From Salinibacterium sp. (GTDB lineage: Bacteria > Actinomycetota > Actinomycetes > Actinomycetales > Microbacteriaceae), in the NCBI GenBank assembly GCA_004297555.1, contig SCSV01000318.1, positions 1 to 7,084 on the forward strand: a stretch of 7,084 bases of DNA, written 5' to 3'. This document shows, piece by piece, positions 1 to 6,306 of the stretch; positions within the stretch are counted from its first letter, which is position 1; the number at the start of each line of letters is the position of its first letter. Made by a program: the position numbers and the translations under genes. Under the pieces are notes generated by a model. It was not told the origin of the DNA. It saw only the letters and a program-made list of their open reading frames with translations, and made no database searches.

Positions 1-1125
1 GTGCTCTACGTGGGTGGTGGTGTGATTCGCGCGAACGCTTCCGCCGAGCTGCTTGCTCTGGCGAACCTGGTCGGGGCACCGATCGTCACGACGCTCATGG
101 CGCGTGGCGCGTTCCCTGATTCGAACCCGCTGCATTTGGGGATGCCGGGTATGCATGGCACGGTTCCGGCGGTGCTCGCGCTGCAGGAATCCGATCTGAT
201 CATTTCTCTGGGGGCCCGTTTCGACGATCGCGTTACCGGTAAGGCGAGTGAATTCGCGCCGCACGCAAAGATCGTGCATGTCGACATCGACCCCGCAGAG
301 ATCGGCAAGATCCGCGCGGCCGATGTGCCGATCGTTGGCGATGCCAAAGATGTCATCGCCGACTTAACCACCGCATTCGCCGAGGTCACGAAGAAGTCGA
401 AACCCGACTACTCCGAATGGTGGAAGCGACTCAACTCGCTGCGCGAGCAATACCCGCTCGGCTACACGATGCCCGATGACGGCTTACTGTCGCCGCAGCA
501 GATCATCGAGCGTATCGGCCAGCTCTCTGGGCCCGAGGCGATCTACGCCGCGGGCGTCGGCCAGCACCAGATGTGGGCCGCACAGTTCATCAAGTACGAG
601 CGCCCGAACGCCTGGCTCAACTCCGGCGGCGCCGGAACGATGGGCTACGCCGTGCCGGCAGCGATGGGGGCAAAGGTTGCCCAGCCCGACCGCGTGGTGT
701 GGGCGATCGATGGTGATGGTTGCTTCCAGATGACCAATCAGGAGCTCGCTACCTGCACGATCAATGACATCCCGATCAAGGTCGCGATCATCAACAACTC
801 CTCGCTCGGCATGGTTCGCCAGTGGCAGACGCTCTTCTACAACGGCCGCCACTCGTTTACCGATCTGAACACCGGCCACGGCACTGCGATGATCCCTGAC
901 TTCATCAAGCTGGCGGATGCCTATGGCTGCCTTGCGATTCGGGTCACCAAGCCCGAAGAGATCGACCCGGCCATCAAGCTCGCGCTCGAGACAAACGACC
1001 GGCCGGTCGTGATCGACTTCGTCGTGAGCCGCGACGCGATGGTGTGGCCGATGGTGCCGCAGGGCGTCGGAAACTCGAGTGTGCAGTACGCGCGCGATCA
1101 CGCGCCGGAGTGGGAAGAGGACTAG
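1..1125 (+). CDS. ilvB: Acetolactate synthase large subunit, 5'-truncated by window edge
   Basis: This is the catalytic subunit of acetohydroxyacid synthase. It is a cytoplasmic ThDP- and FAD-dependent enzyme that condenses two pyruvates to acetolactate, or pyruvate with 2-oxobutyrate to acetohydroxybutyrate, the first common step of branched-chain amino acid synthesis. The visible 374 residues are the C-terminal two thirds. Residues 1-130 are the central domain (VLYVGGGVI at the start, then LGARFDDRVTG at 70-80). Residues 165-345 are the ThDP-binding domain, with GVGQHQMWAAQF at 185-196 and the ThDP/Mg motif running from GDG (238-240) to NN (265-266). MVRQWQ at 271-276 carries the Trp known from herbicide-resistance studies of the family. 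Full-length proteins have about 600 residues, so roughly 220 N-terminal residues lie upstream and the GTG at base 1 is an internal valine, not a start. The stop lies 4 bases before ilvN, as in an operon. Identification is very secure. Confidence 0.97.
   Translation: MLYVGGGVIRANASAELLALANLVGAPIVTTLMARGAFPDSNPLHLGMPGMHGTVPAVLALQESDLIISLGARFDDRVTGKASEFAPHAKIVHVDIDPAEIGKIRAADVPIVGDAKDVIADLTTAFAEVTKKSKPDYSEWWKRLNSLREQYPLGYTMPDDGLLSPQQIIERIGQLSGPEAIYAAGVGQHQMWAAQFIKYERPNAWLNSGGAGTMGYAVPAAMGAKVAQPDRVVWAIDGDGCFQMTNQELATCTINDIPIKVAIINNSSLGMVRQWQTLFYNGRHSFTDLNTGHGTAMIPDFIKLADAYGCLAIRVTKPEEIDPAIKLALETNDRPVVIDFVVSRDAMVWPMVPQGVGNSSVQYARDHAPEWEED
1112..1120 (+). promoter_or_regulatory. Ribosome binding site for ilvN inside the ilvB 3' end
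   Basis: GGGAAGAGG ends 9 bases before the ATG at 1130 and lies within the last codons of ilvB. It fixes the ilvN start at 1130 rather than at the upstream in-frame position 1079, and it suggests that translation of the two subunits is coupled. Confidence 0.7.
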
Positions 1126-1129
1126 ACCA

Positions 1130-1639
1130 ATGAGCCACCACGTCTTGTCCCTCCTCGTCGAAGACAAACCGGGACTGCTCACGCGCGTCGCCGGTCTGTT
1201 CGCCCGTCGTGGGTTCAACATCGAGAGCCTCGCGGTCGGCAAGAGCGAGATCGAAGGGCTTTCGCGCATCACGGTCGTCGTTGACGTCGAGCAATTGCCG
1301 CTCGAGCAAGTAACCAAGCAACTCAACAAGCTCGTCAACGTGATCAAGGTCGTGGAACTCGACCCCGCGACATCCGTCACTCGTGAGCACCTGCTCATCA
1401 AGGTGCGCGTCGACAATGCCACGCGATCGCAGATACTTGAAGCGGTAACGCTCTTCCGTGCGCGAGTGGTCGATGTCGCCACCGACGCTCTGGTGATCGA
1501 GACCACGGGCGATTCGGGCAAGATTCAAGCCTTCTTGCGCATCCTCGAGCCCTACGGCATCAAGGAGATCGCGCAAAGCGGCCTGCTCGCGATCGGCCGC
1601 GGTTCGAAGAGCATCACCGAACGAGTTTTCAAGAACTAA
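1130..1639 (+). CDS. ilvN: Acetolactate synthase small (regulatory) subunit
   Basis: This is the regulatory subunit that binds IlvB, raises its activity and confers valine feedback inhibition. The protein has 169 residues, normal for the family. Residues 3-77 form an N-terminal ACT domain (VLSLLVEDKPGLLTRVAGLF, then RRGFNIESL at 26-34). Residues 84-163 form the C-terminal IlvN domain (REHLLIKVRV, then GLLAIGRG at 151-158). Gly15 and Asn30 align by motif with the Gly14 and Asn29 that bind valine in E. coli IlvH, so valine sensitivity is expected; this is an inference from alignment by eye. The start was chosen because of the AGAGG sequence upstream and because the protein then begins MSHHVLSLL, as is usual for the family. 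The gap to ilvB is 4 bases, and ilvC follows after 57 bases. Confidence 0.96.
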   Translation: MSHHVLSLLVEDKPGLLTRVAGLFARRGFNIESLAVGKSEIEGLSRITVVVDVEQLPLEQVTKQLNKLVNVIKVVELDPATSVTREHLLIKVRVDNATRSQILEAVTLFRARVVDVATDALVIETTGDSGKIQAFLRILEPYGIKEIAQSGLLAIGRGSKSITERVFKN

Positions 1640-1681
1640 CCCGGTCGAACGTCGTACCCGACTCCCTCGACAAACAACAAC

Positions 1682-1688
1682 AAGGAGA
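1682..1688 (+). promoter_or_regulatory. Ribosome binding site for ilvC after an A/C-rich leader
   Basis: AAGGAGA ends about 8 bases before the ATG at 1697. It is preceded by an unstructured CAAACAACAACA tract within the 57-base ilvN-ilvC gap. I see no hairpin in this gap. The combination of strong Shine-Dalgarno sequence and open leader suggests efficient ilvC translation. Confidence 0.75.
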
Positions 1689-1696
1689 AACCACTC

Positions 1697-2721
<1,025 letters not shown>

Positions 2722-2722
<1 letters not shown>

Positions 2723-2780
2723 TCAAGTCACTGATCGAGCCCGTCGAGACTTCGGTTTCGGCGGGCTCGAACTGTTTGAC
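2722..2780 (+). terminator. Strong UUCG-capped hairpin after ilvC, likely terminator
   Basis: Bases 2735-2770 fold into a 16-pair stem (14 Watson-Crick pairs and two G-T wobbles) closed by C(UUCG)G, one of the most stable RNA tetraloops. The lower 9 pairs, TCGAGCCCG with CGGGCTCGA, are perfect. GTCAA at 2722-2726, which begins on the last base of the ilvC stop codon, can also pair with TTGAC at 2776-2780, extending the structure with an imperfect section. No T-run follows, which is common for actinobacterial terminators. The position directly after the last ilv gene supports termination or mRNA 3'-end protection. Confidence 0.7.
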
Positions 2781-2806
2781 CCGTTCGGGGGACAAACACG
2801 TAAGGT
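2776..2806 (+). promoter_or_regulatory. Candidate promoter for the membrane-protein gene, possibly leaderless
   Basis: TTGACC (2776-2781) could be a -35 box and TAAGGT (2801-2806) fits the actinobacterial TAnnnT -10 box. The 19-base spacer is longer than ideal. Transcription starting 7 bases after the -10 box would begin on the A of the ATG at 2813, giving a leaderless mRNA. AAGG inside the -10 box could instead act as a weak Shine-Dalgarno on a transcript from further upstream. The -35 box overlaps the outer arm of the ilvC hairpin. Confidence 0.4.
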
Positions 2807-2812
2807 TGTCTC

Positions 2813-3484
2813 ATGAGCGTTCAGTCGAGTGTCGTGCCTCTATCGTCAGCAGTTCCGACCACGGCGAGACGAGTCACCGGGTTCGTGCGCATCGCCGCCG
2901 CACTGACCCTGGCATTTGCGCTCGGTTTCCAGATCGTCGAGAAGACGGTGCACAACGACCTCGTACCTTCGGAGTACTTCAGCTTCTTCACGATTCAGGT
3001 GTCGATCATCGCGATCGTGGTGCTGTTCGCGGGCGGAATGGTTGCGCTGCGGCATCCGACCGATTCTGCTGCGTACACGACCATTCGGATGTCGGTGCTG
3101 GCGTACGCGATCATGACTGCCGTCGTCTACAACCTGCTGCTTCGCGGCTTGCCCGACACTGGATTCGTGGCCTCGGCTTGGCCCGGCGAGATCATGCACG
3201 TCTGGATTCCGATCGTCATGGCCCTCGACTGGCTACTCGCGCCAGGTCGCGCCCGCCTCCGGTTCGGCGCCCTCGTGATCGTGCTGATCTACCCGGTGGC
3301 CTGGCTGCTCTACACCTTCGTGCGCGGCGCCATCGTCGGCTGGTACCCGTACCCGTTCCTGGAACCCTCGACCGGCTTGCCGAGTGTTGCCGCCTACATC
3401 GGCGCGATCTTCGTGTTCGTGCTCATCGTCGCCGTGGTGGCGATTGCGCTGAGCCGTCTCGGATCCCCGAAGTCCCGCGACTAG
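2813..3484 (+). CDS. Pr6Pr / FAR-17a/AIG1-like six-helix membrane protein
   Basis: This is a 223-residue integral membrane protein with six likely transmembrane helices (about 22-42, 57-78, 92-113, 128-143, 151-172 and 192-214) and no separate signal peptide. By motif it resembles the Pr6Pr bacterial family, which is related to eukaryotic FAR-17a/AIG1 proteins. AIG1 and ADTRP in animals are membrane hydrolases of fatty-acid esters of hydroxy fatty acids that use a Thr and a His. Here YFSFFTIQVS (55-64) places Thr60 near the start of helix 2, IMHVWIPIV (127-135) places His129 in helix 4, and WYPYPFL (177-183) matches the WVYPFLE region that I recall from AIG1. A lipid-hydrolase role is therefore possible, but it is an inference; no bacterial substrate is known to me. 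The start at 2813 fits the TAAGGT box and a short charged N-terminus. The gene lies alone between the ilv operon and the converging redox genes. Confidence 0.8.
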   Translation: MSVQSSVVPLSSAVPTTARRVTGFVRIAAALTLAFALGFQIVEKTVHNDLVPSEYFSFFTIQVSIIAIVVLFAGGMVALRHPTDSAAYTTIRMSVLAYAIMTAVVYNLLLRGLPDTGFVASAWPGEIMHVWIPIVMALDWLLAPGRARLRFGALVIVLIYPVAWLLYTFVRGAIVGWYPYPFLEPSTGLPSVAAYIGAIFVFVLIVAVVAIALSRLGSPKSRD

Positions 3485-3500
3485 GTCGCGATCGGATCCG
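3460..3500. terminator. Hairpin between convergent genes, with the stop codon in its loop
   Basis: CGCGAC (3476-3481) and GTCGCG (3485-3490) form a 6-pair stem whose 3-base loop is the TAG stop codon of the membrane-protein gene. An outer 7-pair stem is possible between CGGATCC (3460-3466) and GGATCCG (3494-3500), separated by an internal loop of 9 and 3 bases. The site lies at the end of the plus-strand gene and 10 bases beyond the stop of the minus-strand gene at 3511, so it could terminate from both sides. There is no T-run. Support is moderate because GC-rich DNA forms chance hairpins. Confidence 0.4.
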
Positions 3501-3510
3501 CTAGCGGCGC

Positions 3511-3771
3511 TCAGGCGGGGACTTCGAGAGCGGTGACTCCGCGCAGGTCGACCATCATGCGTTCGCCGGTTCGCACGATCACCATGAGCACTTCGCCACA
3601 AGCCCGGCAGCGCACGGCCCAGCCGGGGGCGGCGTCGTAGACGAGCGCTTGCGCGAGCACGCTCACGTCTCCGCAGTGGGCGCACCGGCCGGTCGCGATC
3701 GTCATGTCGTCGCGGAACAGCTCGGACAAGGGTCCGGCCAGGGCATTGCCATCGAGGTGGCTCGTCATCAT
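3511..3771 (-). CDS. DUF6510-type small protein with two CxxCG knuckles
   Basis: This small soluble protein has 86 residues and unknown function. It opens with LDGNALAGPLSELF (6-19), typical of the actinobacterial DUF6510 family as I recall it. It has two metal-knuckle motifs, CAHCG (Cys30, Cys33) and CRACG (Cys55, Cys58), 21 residues apart, which could bind zinc as a ribbon or iron as in rubredoxin. There are no other cysteines and no membrane segment. Its ATG at 3771 overlaps the TGA of the flavin reductase gene in an ATGA, so it is translated with that gene. A second ATG at 3768 has better spacing (6 bases) from GGAGG and would give 85 residues; either start is possible. As the third gene of a tight unit with a molybdo-enzyme and a flavin reductase, it may carry electrons, help assembly or regulate. 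None of these roles is shown by the sequence. Confidence 0.85.
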   Translation of the reverse strand: MMTSHLDGNALAGPLSELFRDDMTIATGRCAHCGDVSVLAQALVYDAAPGWAVRCRACGEVLMVIVRTGERMMVDLRGVTALEVPA

Positions 3772-4490
3772 GCGCCTCCGAATCGCTCGGTCTTAACAGT
3801 CTCCGCCGAATGTCCGAGTTCGACTAGCCAGCTCGCGACGCTCTCCACGAAGCCGGTGGGGCCGCAGACGAAGACCGCGGGGGACTCGGACGGCGGGATG
3901 GTGGCCGACTCGAGCAGTTCGCGACTGACGCGACCGGCTGGCGTGGGCCATCCCTCGGGTGTTTCGCGCGTGTAGACGTAGGTCACCTCGAAGGTCGGCG
4001 AGGCGAGAGCGGCGAACTCCGAAGCGTAGAACATGTCACGGGGCGTGCGCACCGAATAGAGCAGCTTGAACTGCACCGTGCTGGCCGCCGCCGCGTGGGC
4101 GCGGACCATGGCGAGCAGCGGCACGATGCCAGAGCCCCCGGCGACCAACTGCACGGGCGCGGTGACTTCTGGTTTCCAGACGAACCACCGGCCGAGCGGG
4201 CCGCGCAGCTCCAACTCGTCGCCCTCCTGCAACTCGTGCACGAGATAGGGCGAGACTTCGCCATCCGGGATCAGATCGACCGTGATCTCGATCGTGGAGG
4301 AGGGACCGGTCGAGGCGAGGGAGTAGGCGCGAACCGCGGCGTAGCCATCCGGAGCACTCAGCCGCACGTCAATGTGTTGGCCGGCACTGCTGCCGCCGAA
4401 GCCGGGCACCTCGAGCACGATGCTCTTCGCCGTCGGAGTCTGAGACTGCGTCGACACGACGGTGCCGACGAGCCAGTCGCGAAAGCTCAC
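3768..4490 (-). CDS. FAD/NAD(P)-binding ferredoxin reductase-like oxidoreductase
   Basis: This 240-residue soluble flavoprotein belongs to the ferredoxin-NADP+ reductase superfamily. Such proteins pass electrons between NAD(P)H and a one-electron partner through FAD. Residues 5-108 form the FAD-binding barrel, with RAYS (54-57) contacting the flavin and GEVS (77-80) the pyrophosphate. Residues 112-240 form the NAD(P) domain, with GGSGIVP (118-124) and CGPTGFVE (209-216) as nucleotide motifs and ERFGG (235-239) at the C-terminus. There is no 2Fe-2S domain, so the electron partner must be another protein. The start is a GTG at 4490, placed directly after the TAG of the molybdo-enzyme gene with no spacer and in the same frame. 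No strong Shine-Dalgarno is seen, so translation probably depends on coupling to the upstream gene. The best candidate partners are that molybdo-enzyme and the CxxCG protein downstream. Confidence 0.92.
   Translation of the reverse strand: MSFRDWLVGTVVSTQSQTPTAKSIVLEVPGFGGSSAGQHIDVRLSAPDGYAAVRAYSLASTGPSSTIEITVDLIPDGEVSPYLVHELQEGDELELRGPLGRWFVWKPEVTAPVQLVAGGSGIVPLLAMVRAHAAAASTVQFKLLYSVRTPRDMFYASEFAALASPTFEVTYVYTRETPEGWPTPAGRVSRELLESATIPPSESPAVFVCGPTGFVESVASWLVELGHSAETVKTERFGGA
3775..3779 (-). promoter_or_regulatory. Ribosome binding site for the DUF6510-type gene
   Basis: On the minus strand GGAGG lies 3 bases before the first ATG (3771) and 6 bases before the second (3768). The spacing favours the second ATG, while the ATGA overlap favours the first. 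The site lies inside the end of the flavin reductase gene. Confidence 0.65.
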
Positions 4491-5084
4491 CTACCAGTAC
4501 CGCTCTTCGCGCCACGGGTCGCCGTTGGTGTGGTACCCGTTCTGCTCCCAGAACCCGGGGTTGTCATCGCGCTGCATCGTGATGCCGCGCACCCACTTGG
4601 CGCTCTTCCAGAAGTACAGGTGCGGCACGAGCATGCGGGCGGGGCCGCCGTGGTCAGGGGTGAGGGGCTCGCCCTCGAACTCGGTGGCGATCCAGGCCTG
4701 CCCGTCGAGGATCTCGTCGAGCGGCAGGTTGGTCGTGTAACCGCCGTAGGAGTGCACCATCACGTAGTCGTAGCTCGACTCGACGTTCTCGAACAGAGTG
4801 TCGAGCGAGACCCCGCGCCACTGGGTGCCGAGCTTCGACCAGCGGGTGACGCAATGGATGTCGGTGGTGACGTCTTCCTTGGGCAGAGCGTTGAACTCCT
4901 CCCAGTTCCACGAGGCATCCTTGCCGGTCTCGGTCTTGATCACGAAAGACCAATCGGCGGTGTCGATCGCCGGAGTCGGCCCGGCGGAGAGCACCGGGAA
5001 GTCCTTCGTCAGGTACTGGCCGGGCGGCAGATCGGGCTGCGACTCGCGAGGGCGACCAGTGAATCCACGGGAAATGACGGCCAT
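4491..5084 (-). CDS. Sulfite oxidase-like molybdenum-cofactor oxidoreductase
   Basis: This 197-residue protein carries the sulfite-oxidase-fold molybdopterin-binding domain (Oxidored_molyb) over most of its length and lacks the C-terminal dimerisation domain of true sulfite oxidases. Cys78 in IHCVTRWSKLGTQWRGV (76-92) is the expected molybdenum ligand. DHGGPARMLVP (144-154) and YFWKSAKWVRG (157-167) are the other family blocks. MsrP/YedY proteins of this fold repair methionine sulfoxide in the periplasm and have a twin-arginine signal. None is visible here, so this enzyme is probably cytoplasmic and its substrate unknown. The N-terminal region RGFTGR through PPGQYLTKDFPVLSAGPTP (20-38) is usual for the actinobacterial branch. 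The start ATG at 5084 is 6 bases after a TAGGGT -10 box. The gene leads the unit with the flavin reductase and the CxxCG protein. Calling it a sulfite oxidase would overstate what can be seen. Confidence 0.93.
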   Translation of the reverse strand: MAVISRGFTGRPRESQPDLPPGQYLTKDFPVLSAGPTPAIDTADWSFVIKTETGKDASWNWEEFNALPKEDVTTDIHCVTRWSKLGTQWRGVSLDTLFENVESSYDYVMVHSYGGYTTNLPLDEILDGQAWIATEFEGEPLTPDHGGPARMLVPHLYFWKSAKWVRGITMQRDDNPGFWEQNGYHTNGDPWREERYW

Positions 5085-5090
5085 GGCTTC

Positions 5091-5119
5091 ACCCTACTGA
5101 AACGGGGTGCCGCTGTCAG
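5091..5119 (-). promoter_or_regulatory. Promoter of the molybdo-enzyme unit, likely leaderless
   Basis: On the minus strand CTGACA (5119-5114, five of six matches to TTGACA) is followed after exactly 17 bases by TAGGGT (5096-5091), which fits TAnnnT. Only 6 bases separate the -10 box from the ATG at 5084, so transcription would start on or next to the start codon. The element fills most of the 45-base gap after the hemD-like gene and would let the three redox genes be expressed apart from the tetrapyrrole genes. AGGG within the box could also act as a Shine-Dalgarno on read-through transcripts. Confidence 0.6.
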
Positions 5120-5129
5120 GGGTCTGGCG

Positions 5130-6242
5130 TTAAACGTCGATGCGGTATCCGCGCTTGATGACCGTAGCAATCAGGCCGGAATCGGGCAGGGCCTGGCGCA
5201 GGCGGCTGATCGCGACATCCACGGCATGGTCGTCTTGCATCTCGGGCAGTGAGGCAGTGAGGTCAGCGCGCGACATTACCGAGCCCCGAGCCGACAGCAG
5301 GATGCGGAACAGCGTGAGCGAGGTCGGCGCGAGAGTGGCGCGCTTGCCCCGCACGATCACGAGGCGGCCTCGCAGCTCGACGTGCCCATGGGCGGTGTCG
5401 AGCCGGAAGATGCGCTTCTCTTCGAGGTGCTCACAGACCAGCCGGATGAGCGCGCCCATGCGATAGCGGTCGGGAACAATCGGGCGGATGCCCGCGGCGA
5501 AGAGCGGCGCGGCGGTCACGGGTCCCACAGCCGCAGCGACCACGGTCTCGCTGAACGCGTCGAGCACGGTCTCCAGTTTTCCGGCCTCGTCTGCCGCAGC
5601 GAACAGCGCGTCGACGGCGGGCGCGCTCGTGAACGTGACCGCGTCGACGGAACCCGTGCAAATCGCATCCACGAGCTTCAGCACGCGGCTCGCGTCGTCG
5701 GGCAGGATCCAGCGGTAGGGCTCGACCGTGAGCACGGTGGCGCCGGCTGCGCGCAGTCGTTCCAGTTGGGGACGGTCGGTAAAGCCGTGCAGTTGCACCG
5801 CGACAGTGATGCCGGATGCCCCCTCGGCGAGCACCTTGTCGACGAGCGAGCGCGTGGTCTCCTCGTCACTCATTCCGGAGTCTTCGAGACCGGCGGCCCG
5901 CACCGCGCCGCGAGCCTTGGGCCCGCGCACGAGGATGCGGGAGTGGGCGAGAGTCGCCGTGAGATCGGGGCCGAGGCCGGCGGCATCCGCAACCTCGAAC
6001 CAGCGCCGGATGCCGTACGACGTGGTCGCAAGCAGGATGTCGGGGCTCGCCTCGATGATGGCGTGCGTGTCGAGGTTGAGTTGCACGTCGCTGTCGGTCG
6101 CCGCGATGCGGATCGCCGGGGCGTGCAGGGTCTCGGCACCGCGCCGTTCGAGGGCGGCGATGAGGTCTTCGGAGCGGCGATCGGAGGTCACGCCGATGCG
6201 GAATCCCTCGAGCTGGTCAGGGCGGAACCCGGCGAGGCTCAC
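5130..6242 (-). CDS. hemD: Uroporphyrinogen-III synthase fused to a C-terminal winged-helix domain
   Basis: Residues here are numbered from the GTG at 6242 (370 residues). Residues 12-275 form the HEM4 uroporphyrinogen-III synthase domain, which closes hydroxymethylbilane to uroporphyrinogen III. Visible blocks are FRIGVTSDRRSEDLIAALE (14-32), TSYGIRRW (74-81), VTFTSAPAVDALF (202-214) and VGPVTAAPLFAAGI (239-252). Residues 281-370 are an OmpR-type winged helix: HAVDVAISRLRQAL (339-352) is the recognition helix and IATVIKRGYRIDV (358-370) the wing. No receiver domain is present. Such fusions occur in Actinobacteria, often near nitrite reductase genes, and are annotated as dual synthase and regulator; DNA binding is inferred. 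The start is uncertain. GTG 6242 has GGAAA upstream and leads quickly into the domain; TTG 6263 and ATG 6338, the latter overlapping cobA, are alternatives. The gap to cobA is 64 bases with this start, and the product is the substrate of CobA. Confidence 0.88.
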   Translation of the reverse strand: MSLAGFRPDQLEGFRIGVTSDRRSEDLIAALERRGAETLHAPAIRIAATDSDVQLNLDTHAIIEASPDILLATTSYGIRRWFEVADAAGLGPDLTATLAHSRILVRGPKARGAVRAAGLEDSGMSDEETTRSLVDKVLAEGASGITVAVQLHGFTDRPQLERLRAAGATVLTVEPYRWILPDDASRVLKLVDAICTGSVDAVTFTSAPAVDALFAAADEAGKLETVLDAFSETVVAAAVGPVTAAPLFAAGIRPIVPDRYRMGALIRLVCEHLEEKRIFRLDTAHGHVELRGRLVIVRGKRATLAPTSLTLFRILLSARGSVMSRADLTASLPEMQDDHAVDVAISRLRQALPDSGLIATVIKRGYRIDV

Positions 6243-6246
6243 GTCA

Positions 6247-6251
6247 TTTCC
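6247..6251 (-). promoter_or_regulatory. Ribosome binding site supporting the hemD GTG start
   Basis: GGAAA on the minus strand lies 4 bases before the GTG at 6242, with the GGA core 6 bases away. It is a modest match, but the best one among the possible starts of this gene. Confidence 0.4.
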
Positions 6252-6306
6252 GGTGTCGGTCAAAGCGATTCCATTGTCTAGAGTCAGGGGCGGGGCGGCG
6301 ATACCG

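Noticed and set aside
1..3. GTG at base 1 as a true start of ilvB
   Set aside because: It falls in the middle of the conserved PVLYVGGGVI-type region, and the N-terminal ThDP domain would be missing.
484..1521. Long open frame of 345 residues on the minus strand across ilvB and ilvN
   Set aside because: It lies opposite two certain genes, has an Arg/His/Ser-rich composition and no recognisable domain. It is a codon-bias shadow of GC-rich genes.
1640..1696. Possible attenuator or internal promoter in the ilvN-ilvC gap
   Set aside because: I found no hairpin pair, leader peptide or convincing -10/-35 pair; only the A/C-rich stretch and ribosome binding site are clear.
4095..5252. Plus-strand open frame of 385 residues opposite the flavin reductase and molybdo-enzyme genes
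   Set aside because: It spans two well-supported minus-strand genes and a promoter, shows no family motif and has shadow-like composition.
6243..6306. Possible promoter between cobA and hemD (a TTGACC at 6263 and TAGACAAT nearby)
   Set aside because: The TTGACC lies too close to the GTG, the boxes are in the wrong order, and no TAnnnT box has proper spacing.
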